A DNA stretch of 64,000 bases from Euphorbia lathyris (GCF_963576675.1 NC_088917.1:10072001-10136000); one strand, 5' to 3'. Shown: positions 23,925 to 35,205, numbered from the stretch's first letter. Notes: generated by a model not told the origin, from the sequence alone. Made by a program: numbers and translations.

Positions 23925-25262
23925 TGTTGGTCCCTTGTAAGGTTGCAAGTATAGTTCCAATGGGGGGTTAGGAACTATTTAAACTTTTTGCAATTAGGGC
24001 AGACTTCTTTTTCTAAGGAAAAAGGTTTTAACAGCGGCACTGAGTAATCAGCAAGATACTGGCTTAGTCAACTAGTGACTAGGTCAGTTTCTTAGCTTGA
24101 GTCAGGAGATAGCACTTAGAGTCTATTCCTGAGCTCAGATGTTCAACGCGCACAACTCTACTTGATCTCTTTACTTGGTCAGTTTTTGGTTATTTTAAGC
24201 AAGCAATATATATAAGGAGTTAAAGGTAAGAAATACTTCACTCAGCAGATTTATCCAGGTTCGGCTTCTTCTAAGCCTACGTCCTGTCCCCGGAACACGT
24301 TCCGAGATTTTGAATCCTCTACTGAGCTCTTTAAAGGTAGAGCCTCAAACCTTTTACAATCTTAGCAACTGAGTATAACAAGAGTACCTTCCTCTATACC
24401 TCTACTCAATCCTAATCTCACACTGAGTACTATAACCGAGTACTCAGCCTCTCCTTTCTATCTCTAGAAATGATAAGTGTTTTGTCCTATACAAAGATTT
24501 GCTAAGACACTTTAGACGATTGAAACAGTCACTCTAGACTTTTACACAAATGTATGAATTGTAGTGTAAGATTTGCTTTGCTTCTTTGCTTGCAGAACTT
24601 GTGTAGAAATTTGGTCAGCGTAATAGCTTGATCAAGTTCTGTGTCGAATGAAGCTTCTGATGGCACTATTTATAGAGACGTCTTGAGGCATCGGTCATTT
24701 CGAATTTCGAAATAACCGTTGGAGGGAAAACGGCTTCCTGTCGTTGTCATCCTGACTTGCTCAGAGCTATCGGCCAATCAGATTTGTGTATCTTCTGTCC
24801 TCGGTCAGCTCAGCAGACTGTCTCTCCTTTTATGGTAAAGTCAACTAGACAGCATACTGTGTCGTCTGAACTTTACCCAAAGTAGAAATACTTTGTCTGG
24901 AAGTTTTCATTAGCCAGCTGCTGTCTTGTACGCTTTGTCGAGACTACTCAGCAGCTTCATCTTGAAGTTGTTCCCGAAGGTCTTCTAGATCCTTCTTTTG
25001 CTGAGTTGCGTTTTGTCCAAAGCGACAGCGTTTTAACAAACGCGGGCCGAGTTGTACTGAGTTGTTTGACTTGGGTCTTGACTTCCGTATTGGGCTTGGG
25101 CCTTTTAATTCTTGTGTCTTATAAACAATTTTAACTCAACATTGAACAAACACATTAGTAGAATAAATCAAAGCATTTAAACTTAGTGTGTTTAGAATAT
25201 GTATTTCAATTATACTTAAACAATTTTGTCAAATCAAAATTATGTGGAAAGGTGTTTCAACA
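23925..25262 (-). repeat. 5' LTR of element D
   Basis: 1338 bp, direct copy of 13773-15115. Minus-strand TATAAATAG near 24665-24673 is the likely promoter. Confidence 0.95.
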
Positions 25263-25267
25263 ACTTT

Positions 25268-25496
25268 CTCTGCTCCTTCTCCTCCCTCTCATGATGCTGG
25301 CAGAACGGGGGAGAAAGCACGAACAAAGCAAGCTGTTGGAACTCAGCAAAAAACGGGGGAGATATCTAAGCCAGCTGCTGGAACTCAGCAGAAGCCTGGT
25401 TCAACTTCTGCTGACCCGAGCACCCACACTCAGCAACAACGAACTACCCAAACCAAACCCAAGTCGAATCAAGTTCAAGCTAATATTAGGAAATAA
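25268..25496 (+). pseudogene. Env-like ORF of element A, 3' end
   Basis: Directly after the right-hand TSD of D (25263-25267) the frame continues the A env-like ORF that stopped at 13772: Ser/Thr/Gln-rich sequence with two GTQQK motifs, ending QVQANIRK before the TAA at 25494-25496. Removing D and one TSD copy leaves the phase unchanged, so these are the two halves of one gene. Confidence 0.75.
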
Positions 25497-26021
25497 TGCT
25501 AGCAATAGTCTATGGTGCTTGTAACTTATATTGTATAGCGTGTTCTTGTTAAGCTGAGTTATATGATTTATAAGCATCCTTTATTCAAACTGACTTTATG
25601 TATGCGATGCTTACTTATTGTGCTTATATGCTGATCTGTCCAAACTTATCTATTCATTGAACAACAAATTACATCTTGTGAACATAAGGAATATACAAGT
25701 AAAAAATACTCAGCATACAACTCTGATATCTATATGTGACACTGAGTAATAACTAAAAGTTCCAAGAATTGACCTACTTCTGAAAACTGACCTTAGGCTC
25801 ATCTGAATTAGATCTTGGAAGGTCTAGAATTGAACTAGGTTAATAAAGGCATGTCTTAATTTTACTCGATTAGATCTTAGAAGGTTTAGAGTTAAATTAA
25901 GTCAATAGATGCAACCTTACGGGGGAGTAACTTCAGAAGAATAAAAGGAAAAACAATCATGGGGAACCTCATGCTGAGTTCCATAATTAAATATTTTTGC
26001 CAATATCAAAATGAGGGAGTT
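25497..26021 (+). other. 3' untranslated region and polypurine tract of A
   Basis: No gene. Purine-rich ACGGGGGAGT near 25919 and AAAATGAGGGAGTT just before 26022 match the polypurine tracts of D in the opposite orientation. Confidence 0.7.
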
Positions 26022-26623
26022 TGTTGAAACACCTTTCTACATGATTTTGATTTGACAAAACTATTTAAGTTAATCCCATGATTAAGACAATTAAATTTAA
26101 GTGCTTTGATTTAATTGTACTAATGTGTTTGTTCAATGTTGAGTATATGAATAAATGAGAACAGGAATAAAAAGTAAGACAAAACAAAGTCAGCATGAGA
26201 CACAGCACAAGCTGAGTAGAACACAACTCAGCATCATAGAAGAAAAGTCTTCTTCAGAACATACGCTTGAAGACGAAGCTGACCGAAGACGCTGAGTAGA
26301 GTGTTACTCAGTCTCTGATAAAGATAAAGAACGAAGGCAACATCCAAGTCCAACTGAGTGTTCGTCAGGTCAGCGCCAATGATCCGTTTACTAAAAGATA
26401 AGATCCGACAGAGGTCTACACCAATTCAGAAGCCTCAGAAATGTGATTAAAGACCTTTTCGAGATGCATGGATCAACTGGCATTTGGCAAGAAGACAAAC
26501 CTGGCGCTAGAAGACGAAACCTGGTGCAAGAAGACGAAACTGGCAAGCCTAGCGCCTACTAAATTCAGACGACAGGATTGGCCTGCGATTCTGAATGCTG
26601 ACCAAATAATGACGCAAGAAGAC
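26022..26623 (+). repeat. 3' LTR of element A, first part
   Basis: Starts TGTTGAAACACCTTTC and is related to, but clearly diverged from, the D LTR. Interrupted by element E after the TSD AAGAC (26619-26623); it resumes at 36968. Confidence 0.85.
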
Positions 26624-29600
26624 TGATGCGCGTTTCTAGTAGTGTTCTTTTCTACGACGAAATGTATATTACGATGAGTGCGTTACGACTTATGGATGTG
26701 ATCTTTATAAATGCTTTAACTCTACTAGACGCCACTACTTAGGGGCAAGTGTACCCCGTCGTATCAAGTAATAATCCGGTTAAGACCGGGTATCGAATCC
26801 ACGGGATTTATAACTACAAGTATTAGACGACTCAGTTTTATACGTTATTTAAGCGGTGAATACTTTGAGGTTGGTGTGAGACACAACTACAAATTACTCC
26901 TAACTATAGGTGAGGCGAATTTATGTAACGAAACTCTAAGAGGTGATACGGATGGGGATAAGTTATAACTATGACAAATAATGACTCCTAATGCATATAT
27001 GATGCGCCTTTCGTAAAGAAGACTCACTAAGGGATAAGTGTACCCCGTCGTTATCAAGTAATAAAATTCTGGAAAGTCCAGGTATCGTCCACAGGATTTA
27101 TTTCTGCAAGTATCAAGCTACTTGGTCTCAAGTGTTATCTCGGCTTTGGGGGTTTTGAGTTTGGTTTTTTCTTAAGTTAATCTACTCCTAGGTTGAATTA
27201 TACTGATCCTAGCTAAGTTATCTAATTCTAACTAAGTTATTCTACGCCTAATTAAGTTACTATACCCCTGATTAAGTTAAACTACTCCTAAGTGATCTTT
27301 TACCAATGCAATTATCCGAAGGAACATGAAGGGATACGATGATAATGAAAATAGATTGTTTAAGTAACGAAATTAAAACCTAATCTAAGTCACTTGTGTC
27401 CGAGGCGATTAACCCTACCTATCCTCTTGAGGTCCCTAGTTCGTGATTCCCTTGTAAGGCCGAAACTAGCTCTAAGGCTCAGCAATTTGGGCTTAATCTT
27501 CTATAGGGTCATCAATCCTATAGGCACTGACTAGGTCAGATTCAGCTTGCAATATGTGCCAACTTAATTTTGGGATTATCGAATTAGTTAAACCAATCAG
27601 ACAAAGCGTAAGACAAAGATTAAAGCAATAAAACAATTAAATAAACAAAACTATAATATATATCAAAGATGAAGAGTATTGTCACGAAGATACAATGAGC
27701 CTAGGATTCATAACATGGATCAGAGGCTAGACAGAATATAAAAGAAGAAAAATCCCTTTCAGGGAACCTGTCTACCAATGCAGGCGTCTTCCTAGGACTT
27801 AAGGATAGAGCTTGAGAAATCCTCGGTGAGCGGAGCTTCGGAGGTGTCTTCAATGGAGGTTTGAAGGATATGGAGGAGGTGGAGAGGATTTCTCAAGGTG
27901 AAAGCTAAGAAAATTACAAAGATAAAAGATATCTAATTTACAATGGAAACGTTCTATTTATAGATGTAGCTCGGGCCCTCTTTTTGACCTATTTCGTGTC
28001 CTTATGCAGGTGGGAAGTCGTGGGACTGGTCGTGGAGTCGTGGGGTCAAAACAGCTAATTTTGACCAATTCTCGCAGGTCAGCTCGCCGAGCTGGCCCCC
28101 AGCTCGCCCGAGTAGGCCCCTAGAGGCCTGAGCTGGCCTATAAAGGCCAGCTCGCCGGAGCAGGCCCCTGGAGGCCAGCTCGGTGAGCTGGCCTAAAAAG
28201 GCCAGTCCGACGAGCGGTTTTGCCCTGCACGCTTCCGCATGGTTGCTCGATGTCCCACGATGTAACTTTTGCCCGAATTTATCCCTGCGCATGCACGAAA
28301 ACTCCAAATAGCATTAGTCTCAAGGCTAAATTGACCCGCCAATCGCTCATTTTGAGCAAACGCTCCGTTTGGTGCGACTTTTGGCGGATCAATTAGCTAT
28401 AAAAGATAACGGAATTATAACATACATGCCATTTTGGCCTTATTTGCCTAAAATGATCAGAAAACGAGCCTAAACAACGAAAAGTTAATAAAACATTTCC
28501 AATTCCTAACTAACTCACACAAAGGCATATAAATGCGAGAATTGCTCGCTTATTCATGAAATAACACTAAAAACCGTCCTAAAACCGTACCCAAAGATAG
28601 GGGTTTTTTACCCCTATCAATATACGGTTAATGTTTTGCTCTTGCAAAGACGACTACGTGTAGTGTAACCGACCTGTGAAGTACTTAGACTACGTGGTTC
28701 CTAGTCAAGGCGTGTCTAATGCTTGGGACCAGAAATTAGGGCCCGTAAGTTCCATGGCTTGTCAATTCCTACGGTTTTCGGAGTGTCACTCCGGTAAGGC
28801 AACGCCTATATGAATCCCTAAAGATAGCCCGAATGGCATCGGAAATCGCGTTTCCCTACACAATAATCAATTACGAGTATCAAAACAAGTAACAAACATC
28901 AACACATATATAGAAAAAGAGATTATGAATCATAAATTATAAATATGGAGAATGTAAATATGAATTACAACCAAGCCTAGTACATAGGATGATATCAAGC
29001 TAATTAGCAAGTGTAAAGGGAAGAATCCACCCTCGGAACTAGTTAACCGGACTCAAAAGCCGTCTCTTAGGACTTGGATGGTGGAGCTCTCGAGCTTGGT
29101 GTGCGGAGATGGAGCGGAACTTCGATGGAATGTCGGGATCACGAATAAGCTCTCAAGATGGAAGAGTTTAGTTACACAAAGCCTAAAAACAAATCTAAAA
29201 CTACAAGAGTTTAAGCAAAAGATGTATACAAGGTGTAAGGTAGAAGGTCTTAGGTGTCTAAATGAGTGCTAGTCACTCTTATTTATACATCAAGCTAGGG
29301 GCAAGATTGTAATTTCACAAGGTGCAAACATGGAGGAACATGATTTTGTGCAGAAATCCCATGATACGCCTCGAGTATGGTAGCATACGCCCTGCGTGTT
29401 TGCCCATTCCGTCAGAAATCTCCTACATGTGGACCAATTCCAGATTTTGTTGTCTCAAACACGCCCCGCGTAGACTGGGATGTGCCGCGTGTGTTTGAGA
29501 CTCTGACCTTTTATTGTTTTATTTAGTCTTTGTACGCCGTGCGTAGCTTGAGGCACGCCCCGCGTAGATGAGTCTCTAGACTTTTTGCATTGAAAAACTC

Positions 29601-30017
29601 CCTTACACGCCCCGCGTGTAAGGTGGTACGCCCTGCGTATGGATTGTTGACTCAGGGAGACCATGCAGTCTGACTTTTCAGGATTAGGCAATCATTTCTG
29701 ACATGTGTTATACGCCTCGCGTAAGTTGGCGTACGCCTCGCGTATGCTGACTTGATACCACGTGGTGCCTGTGGATAGGGCAATCATTTCTGACTTTATG
29801 TTTCACGCCCCGCGTATGGGATGATGCGCCCCGCGTATGGAGTGAATTTTCACTCCTTGCTCGTACCTGAAATACAAATCTTGAGAGCCGAGTTAGCTTG
29901 ATGTTTTTATTTCCTAAACTAATCAAAAACAAAGAAAATTAACTGAAAGCACGAAATTTATTTTTATTTCGTTATTTTATTAAAACATTATATTTTTATA
30001 ATTAAACTTATTTATTT
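26624..30017 (-). repeat. 3' LTR of element E, interrupted by C2
   Basis: Matches 35206-36907 closely over its length once 27000-28619 is removed. It contains six pairs of ACGC-NNN-GCGT motifs between 29366 and 29836. The end next to the interior (30017) is truncated compared with 36908-36962. Confidence 0.8.
27000..28619 (-). mobile_element. Solo LTR C2 (Athila-like, 1620 bp)
   Basis: Begins TGATGCGCC, ends CCCCTATCA, and is flanked by ATATA at 26995-26999 and 28620-28624. The empty site is visible in the other LTR of E (around 35510, GCATATACGG), which proves the insertion. It is the same family as C1 in the opposite orientation and shares its 20-bp array (27177-27295). At 28081-28205 it holds GC-rich inverted repeats of GAGCTGGCC and GGCCAGCTC. 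Confidence 0.9.
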
Positions 30018-31833
30018 CTTCCTCGGACTTTAAAGTTTTACTTGTCCTCAAGTAAAAGAAATCGAAAGACAAGGGATTGAGATTATTAAGAAACAAACCG
30101 ACGGTTGGTTTTACAAGTGCGTGATTTCAAAGTTAAAGTTTTATGCAAAGTTTTCGGTAAGCACCTACGCAAACAATCGAGTGACCAAAACTTGTTTGAA
30201 ACCTCCATGATCAAAATTAATAGGCAATATTAACGGGGGTTGATTATCTTTTGAGAACCCGATAGTACCTCACCACGGGATTTCACTCTTACGCTCAAAC
30301 TTTGGTGGTTCGGTGTTTTAGCACTCTTCTTTGCACTTACTCGGGCTCACTTTGAGTTTGCATTTTCATCCGGGTTTTTCCTCCTATGTTATGGTCTTGG
30401 CAATATTAAAAATGAACCCGGAGGGGGTTGTAATGTGGGAGGCTTTTTTAGTGGTTAGTTTTTGGAAACTCGAGTTCAAATACCATTTTTAATGATCGCA
30501 CCGTATTTTTATTTTGGCCTTTGTGAGTTCGTAAGATATACTCGAAATTGCTCGGGTGGAGCTTGAGAATTCCTTTTGCTCTTTATTGTATTTATTTATT
30601 TATTTATTTATTTTTTCTTTTTGTTTTTAGAGCGACACAAAAACGATTCTGAGACTTTTGGTGTTTACTTGTCAAGGCCTTTGGCTTATTTTGGGTGCGA
30701 ATTGATTTTGTTGGTATTTAATCAAGAGGAAAAAGGGTTAAATGTTAAAAAGGGTATTAACAACGAAAGTCGGTTAATAGGCTCGAGGGGGTTTTCTAGA
30801 GGTTAATGAAAACGAGAAAAATCAATTAAGAAAGAAATTAGACTAAGTGAGTTCGTTTCATCATCTATTGTCATTTTAACCAAAATAAGTGTACTAAACC
30901 CGGCATTAGGTGCAAACTCTATGAGTCGAGTGAAGTCAAAGCTCTCGAAAATTGTGAAAGAAATAGAGTTCTCGTACGAACTCTTTCAGGCTCAAAAATA
31001 CCTCACAAAAATTCGGGTTTAAATTGTGTACTATCGAGTCGTCGCTAAATCTTCAAACAATCCTGTTTTTATTGCCTTTTAAATTTCATTATGGAGATGG
31101 CATGTGGGTTAGGACTCAATGCTTTTGTTTGGTACGAACCTAAGTTTTGCATAAATTCTATAACTTCAAAATTAAGACTAAAATTTCTTAATAGAACCGA
31201 TCCTTTGTGTTCCGACAGTATTTACATTTAAGGACAAACAACGGAACATTTAATTAATTTCCGAGGGAGGTTAGTGTGTCGGGAGAAATTTTAAGAATCG
31301 ATAAATTAGTTTAATTATTTTTATGTTTATTTTATTTTTATTTTTGTTTTTGTTAGTGCAAAACAAACTGAAAGTGCGGGGTTGCACGGCCCTCCGCCTT
31401 ATTAAAATGACGTCTATTCCAAGGATGTCGCAAAAGAGAAGAAAACAAAAACAAAAATAGATATGAAATTAAAATTAAGACCCTTGAAGGTTTGGGTCCT
31501 ACGCGAGGCGTGTTTTGAGCTCTTTTTGGGCAGATACTCAAATACGCGGGGCGCCCCACGTGTTTGAATTTCTGGGCATTTTATACACGAAAAACGGTGA
31601 TCACACGGGGCGTAAAAGGGAGTACGCCATGCGTGAATGTTATTTATGGCATAGAAATTGTGAAAAATAAACACGAAACATAAACGGAAACCATAAAAAT
31701 AATTTAGATATACATTAAAACAGAAAGCAAAGTACAAGAAAAAGATAAAAGGGCAACAAATGTTATACCTAAAACAAAACGAACTAAACTAAACACGAAA
31801 ACACAAAACAAAGCAAAACATAAAAAATGAAAA
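30018..31833 (-). other. 3' non-coding region of element E
   Basis: No supportable gene over 1.8 kb. Two single ACGCG-type motifs (31501, 31544) and one 21-bp pair (31603/31624) lie near the right end. Confidence 0.6.
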
Positions 31834-32559
31834 CTATGGTTGAGGCGGAGGAGGGTTTCCGTGGATGTTGAAGTAGGAGGCAAAGGAGGTGGTGAGGGCG
31901 TCAAAGCAAGCATCGAGGTGGGCCCGATCCTCACGTTGTTGCGCCTCGATGGAGTTGAAGTGGTGGACAAGTTGGAGGATGGGATCACGGATGAGAGAGG
32001 GGAGGAGATTGGAGACATCGTAGTCCTCGGACCCGGTGATGGAGGTCCAAAAATCACGAGCAAAAACACCCTCGGGCCAATGGGAGATGCCACCCTCCGC
32101 TTGTTTGGTGAAGTGAATGCGGAGCCATTGGGTGTCAATGGTGAAGGGGTGATTGTGAAGGCGGAAGGTGAAGAGGGCGGCACCGAGGACGTTGTTAGAG
32201 GTGAGGGTGGTGTAGAACTCCAAAACCAAGGAGGGGTAAACGTGTGGCCGTGCAAGAAAGTGATCGATCCAAGAGAGGGCACGGAGGCACTCCACGAAAG
32301 CCTCGCCAAGGTCGAAGCGGTCAAGAGTGCTCCGCTCAATGTATGGGAGCTCCATAAAGTGGGCGGCGGAAAGTGTTTGGTAGTTTTCAGCCTCCCCCTC
32401 GGTTAGGAGATGAAAAGGAGCCCGGTGTAGGCGAGTAAGTGGTGGTGTTTCTTCCCGTTCGGGAGATGGTGGTTGTTGTTGGTTTTGTGCGGAACGGGAA
32501 GATCGGGCCCGAGTGGACCGTGGGGGACGCATGTCAGCGGTTTGCTTTCGCCTAACCAT
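31834..32559 (-). CDS. ATHILA ORF-1-like / plant transposon-domain protein of E
   Basis: An intact 241-codon frame beginning MVRRKQTADMRPPRSTRARS, a basic, disordered N-terminus, followed by a globular part with RALSWIDHFLA, VYPSLVLEFYTTL and FTIDTQWLRIHF. These resemble Arabidopsis retrotransposon ORF-1 (ATHILA) proteins. The motif YPxLVxEFY is shared with the env-like ORFs of copia elements A and D. It lies downstream of gag in the same sense, with a TATA box 94 bp before its ATG. Length is short compared with Athila ORF-1 proteins, which extend further C-terminally; here it ends in a proline run (NPPPPQP). Function is unknown; I infer a transposon accessory protein and not a host gene. Confidence 0.65.
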   Translation of the reverse strand: MVRRKQTADMRPPRSTRARSSRSAQNQQQPPSPEREETPPLTRLHRAPFHLLTEGEAENYQTLSAAHFMELPYIERSTLDRFDLGEAFVECLRALSWIDHFLARPHVYPSLVLEFYTTLTSNNVLGAALFTFRLHNHPFTIDTQWLRIHFTKQAEGGISHWPEGVFARDFWTSITGSEDYDVSNLLPSLIRDPILQLVHHFNSIEAQQREDRAHLDACFDALTTSFASYFNIHGNPPPPQP

Positions 32560-32645
32560 GGTGGTAATGGAGGATAGAGGAAGAGTAGAAGAGGAGTAGG
32601 AGAGTGTACAAGTGTTGTGAGGAAGAAAAAGGAGAAAAAAAGGGG

Positions 32646-32653
32646 TTTATATA
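32646..32653 (-). promoter_or_regulatory. TATA box of the E accessory ORF
   Basis: On the minus strand TATATAAA lies 94 bp before the ATG at 32559. Paired GC-rich dyads (32700/32720, 32772/32793, 32845/32866) sit immediately upstream of it. Confidence 0.55.
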
Positions 32654-33732
32654 GGGGGAAAGTGGGGAATCCAAGTAAAACTCGGATTTCCAGAGGGGTA
32701 CGCGGGGCGTGAAGGGGCCACGCCACGCGTATCCCTCCCTCTGACTTTTATTAACGCAAAGATGGCATTGTACGCGGGGCGTGAAGAGAAGCACGCCTCG
32801 CGTATCATGCCTCTTGCCCCTTTTTGATGGAAAAATGGGCGAAGACGCGGGGCGTACATGGGGGTACACCCCGCGTAAGAGGGAGAAGCCAAAGAATTTT
32901 GTCGGTTTTAGCAGTTTTCTTGATTTTTAATTTTTTGGTGGTTTATGGTTTATTAATGAGTATTTAGTGATTTTTATGATTTTTAAGTTAATTAAGAAGG
33001 TGGTTTAGATAGAATTAATATGGAGGGAAGGTGAAGAGATTTGAATTTTGAAAGGGGGTGATTTGATTGGAGGTGGAGTGGAAAAGTGGGAAAGATTTAT
33101 GGGAAAGTGGGAAGATGGGAAGTTAATGGAGAAAAAGCTGCCATGGGGAGTTGTAATTCACAACTCCCCGAGGATACGCGAGGCGTGCCCTAGGGCACGT
33201 CCCGCGTGTCCTTCCCACGTGGCGTTATTTAAAAGCGTTAATTGTTAAAGCGTACGCGGGGCATGGTAGGAGGGACGCCCCGCGTACCATGTCTTTTTAT
33301 TGCGAATTAGAGTCAGACACGTAGATACGCGGGACGTATAGGTGTGTACGCCCCGCGTGTCATAAAAATTATTTGGATTAAAATGAGATTTGTTTTTCTT
33401 TTGATTTTTATAACAATAAGAAAAACTAAGATAAAAATAAAATAAAATAAAAATGAAGGTAAAATGAAAATAAAAGTGAAAAGCAAAAGCAAAAATAAAA
33501 ATGAAAATAAAATTTAAGATTAAAAATAACAACAATTCAAACGAAGAAAAAATAAATAAAAGAGAAAAGAAATAAAAAGAATAAGTTTATAATACATATA
33601 AACAAAAGGTTCGAGAAATTCAAACCGATGCTACGTTTAGAGTCGAAGTAGCTCGACTTTCTCATGCGGCGGCTTATGGCAAGATGTCCGAGTTGGAACT
33701 CGACGGGTCCGAACTTCTACTGTTGAGGAGCG
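32654..33732 (-). promoter_or_regulatory. gag-ORF1 spacer of E with paired ACGC-NNN-GCGT dyads
   Basis: No gene. Six motif pairs start at 32700/32720, 32772/32793, 32845/32866, 33176/33197, 33254/33275 and 33327/33348. Five are 21 bp apart and one is 20. On the plus strand the first of each pair is the G form (ACGCGGGGCGT) and the second the C form (ACGCCCCGCGT), so each pair is an inverted repeat with a 9-10 bp centre. Spacer sequences differ while their length is kept. The rest is AT-rich with A-runs. Confidence 0.8.
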
Positions 33733-35133
33733 TTATTGCCTGTCCGGACTCCCTAGCGGTCTTTCTTGTTGTTGACGGTTCAAGTGGGCCACCTGGCGGC
33801 TAAGGTCCCTGCAAAACACCTCACTATCGGCCAAACGAGTTAAAATGTCCTTTAACAAGGATGTTACGGACTGGCCATGTACAGTATCGGGGGGTGGTGT
33901 GTTACGATTACCGGGCATTGCTTGTGATTGCCCTAACCCGTTTTCCCGATATTCTTGATCAAAGTCGGGTGGGGGCCTCAACACATTATTATTATTGCCA
34001 TAAGACAAGTTCGGGTGTTGGTACCGAGGCCTCCATCCATTGTTATTATTATTGTGGTGGTGTGAGTAGGAGTTCGGGTTGGAATTATACCTTTGGTTGC
34101 CTCCTATATAACTCACATTTTCGGTGTCGCCGGTGAAAGGGCTACCGGCTTGGCAATTGAGTCCGTCATGGTCTCCACCATAGTGATTGCACATCAGGAC
34201 CTGTGCACTTTTGTTGAGGCTCAACTGGGCTATCAACGCGTCAAGTTTCTTATTCATTTCCGCCATGGAGCTTTTTAGAGCCTCTTTCTCCACAGCGAAC
34301 GTTTGATGTCGCGACGGGCCGGTAAGCCGATCCTCTTGCCATTGCATGCTTTTCCTCACGAGCTCATGAATGAGCTCGTAGGCCTCACTAGCTGACTTCC
34401 GAAATAGATCCCCACCTGCAGCAGAATCAACAGTCGCACGGTTAGTGGGGGTTAACCCGTGGTAAAAAGTGCTTACCAAGTCGTGCTTCGGGATGTCATG
34501 GTGGGGCCAGTTTCGGAGCAACTTTCGGAACCTAGCCCAAGCTGCATGAAGGGCCTCGCATTCCAACTGCCTAAAGGATATGATATCGGTCCGTAACTTG
34601 ACTGTTTTGGACGGCGGAAAATAGTAGGAAAGGAACTCCTTCTCGAGCTCCTCCCATGACGTGATGGATCCCGCCTCCAATGAGTGTAGCCACTCCAATG
34701 CTTGCCCTGTCAAAGAAAAAGGAAACAACTTTAGTCTAACAGCCTCAACGGGAACACCATTTTGCCGAGAGGTGTCGACACACATAAGGAATTTATCGAG
34801 ATGTTCGTTAGGGTTCTCATGGAGTTCCCCTCCGAATTGACCGCATTGTTGTATCAGCTGGATCATATCGGTCTTTATCTCGTACGTGTTGGCCGGTATC
34901 ATGGGGGCGACAATTCCGTTACGGTTTTGGGGACGGTGCGGAGCAAGGATCTCCATCATCGAATGTGTGTCGTTGCCCCCGCGAATGTTGTTCACGTGTG
35001 GCCTTTGGTTTCCTTCGGGTTGGTTGACCTCAGCATTGGGGTTTGCCATTTTCTCTCTTCGAATCCTATAAAGAGTACATTCAATTTCAAGATCAATAGG
35101 AATAAGAGAATCACTCCGAGATCGGGTGTGCAT
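33733..35133 (-). CDS. Athila-like gag of element E
   Basis: Intact 466-codon frame, MHTRSRSDSLIPIDLEIECT, with the retrotransposon gag domain at about residues 85-270 (LTGQALEWLHSLEAGSITSW and EKEFLSYYFPPSK are typical of Athila). A zinc-knuckle-like motif CNHYGGDHDGLNC occurs at 315-327; the second cysteine of the usual C-x2-C-GGDH-x4-C is a tyrosine (Y318), so zinc binding is probably lost. An Asn/His-rich stretch follows. An alternative start is the methionine at residue 29 (MANPNAEVNQPE), which is closer to related gag proteins. No pol follows, so mobility would depend on proteins from a related element. Confidence 0.85.
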   Translation of the reverse strand: MHTRSRSDSLIPIDLEIECTLYRIRREKMANPNAEVNQPEGNQRPHVNNIRGGNDTHSMMEILAPHRPQNRNGIVAPMIPANTYEIKTDMIQLIQQCGQFGGELHENPNEHLDKFLMCVDTSRQNGVPVEAVRLKLFPFSLTGQALEWLHSLEAGSITSWEELEKEFLSYYFPPSKTVKLRTDIISFRQLECEALHAAWARFRKLLRNWPHHDIPKHDLVSTFYHGLTPTNRATVDSAAGGDLFRKSASEAYELIHELVRKSMQWQEDRLTGPSRHQTFAVEKEALKSSMAEMNKKLDALIAQLSLNKSAQVLMCNHYGGDHDGLNCQAGSPFTGDTENVSYIGGNQRYNSNPNSYSHHHNNNNNGWRPRYQHPNLSYGNNNNVLRPPPDFDQEYRENGLGQSQAMPGNRNTPPPDTVHGQSVTSLLKDILTRLADSEVFCRDLSRQVAHLNRQQQERPLGSPDRQ

Positions 35134-35205
35134 AAAATAAGTGAAATAAAATACAATATCAACAAGAAAGAATAATGTTAGTAAGAGTATATATAAACAA
35201 TTTAT

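Larger units (their letters stand above)
13773..25262 (-). mobile_element. Complete Ty1/copia Sirevirus-like element D (11.5 kb)
   Basis: Two 1.34-kb direct LTRs (13773-15115 and 23925-25262) end in TGTTGAAACACC and GGGACCAACA on the minus strand, and the element is flanked by the TSD ACTTT (13768-13772 and 25263-25267). In its sense order it has 5' LTR, an initiator-Met tRNA primer site, gag, pol, env-like ORF, polypurine tract and 3' LTR. Length, PR-IN-RT-RH order, zinc-knuckle gag and an ORF after pol fit the Sirevirus (SIRE/Maximus) lineage. By eye the LTRs differ at roughly twenty sites plus a G-run length difference, so the insertion is recent, yet five in-frame nonsense codons disable gag, pol and env. 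Confidence 0.95.

Noticed and set aside
31840..32406. 188-codon plus-strand frame opposite the E ORF-1-like gene
   Set aside because: Gly/Glu/Val-rich antisense shadow of a coding frame with a recognised motif set; no promoter on that strand.
32647..32892. Short minus-strand frames next to the E accessory ORF
   Set aside because: They cover the TATA box and the paired dyads, overlap one another in all frames and have no domain.
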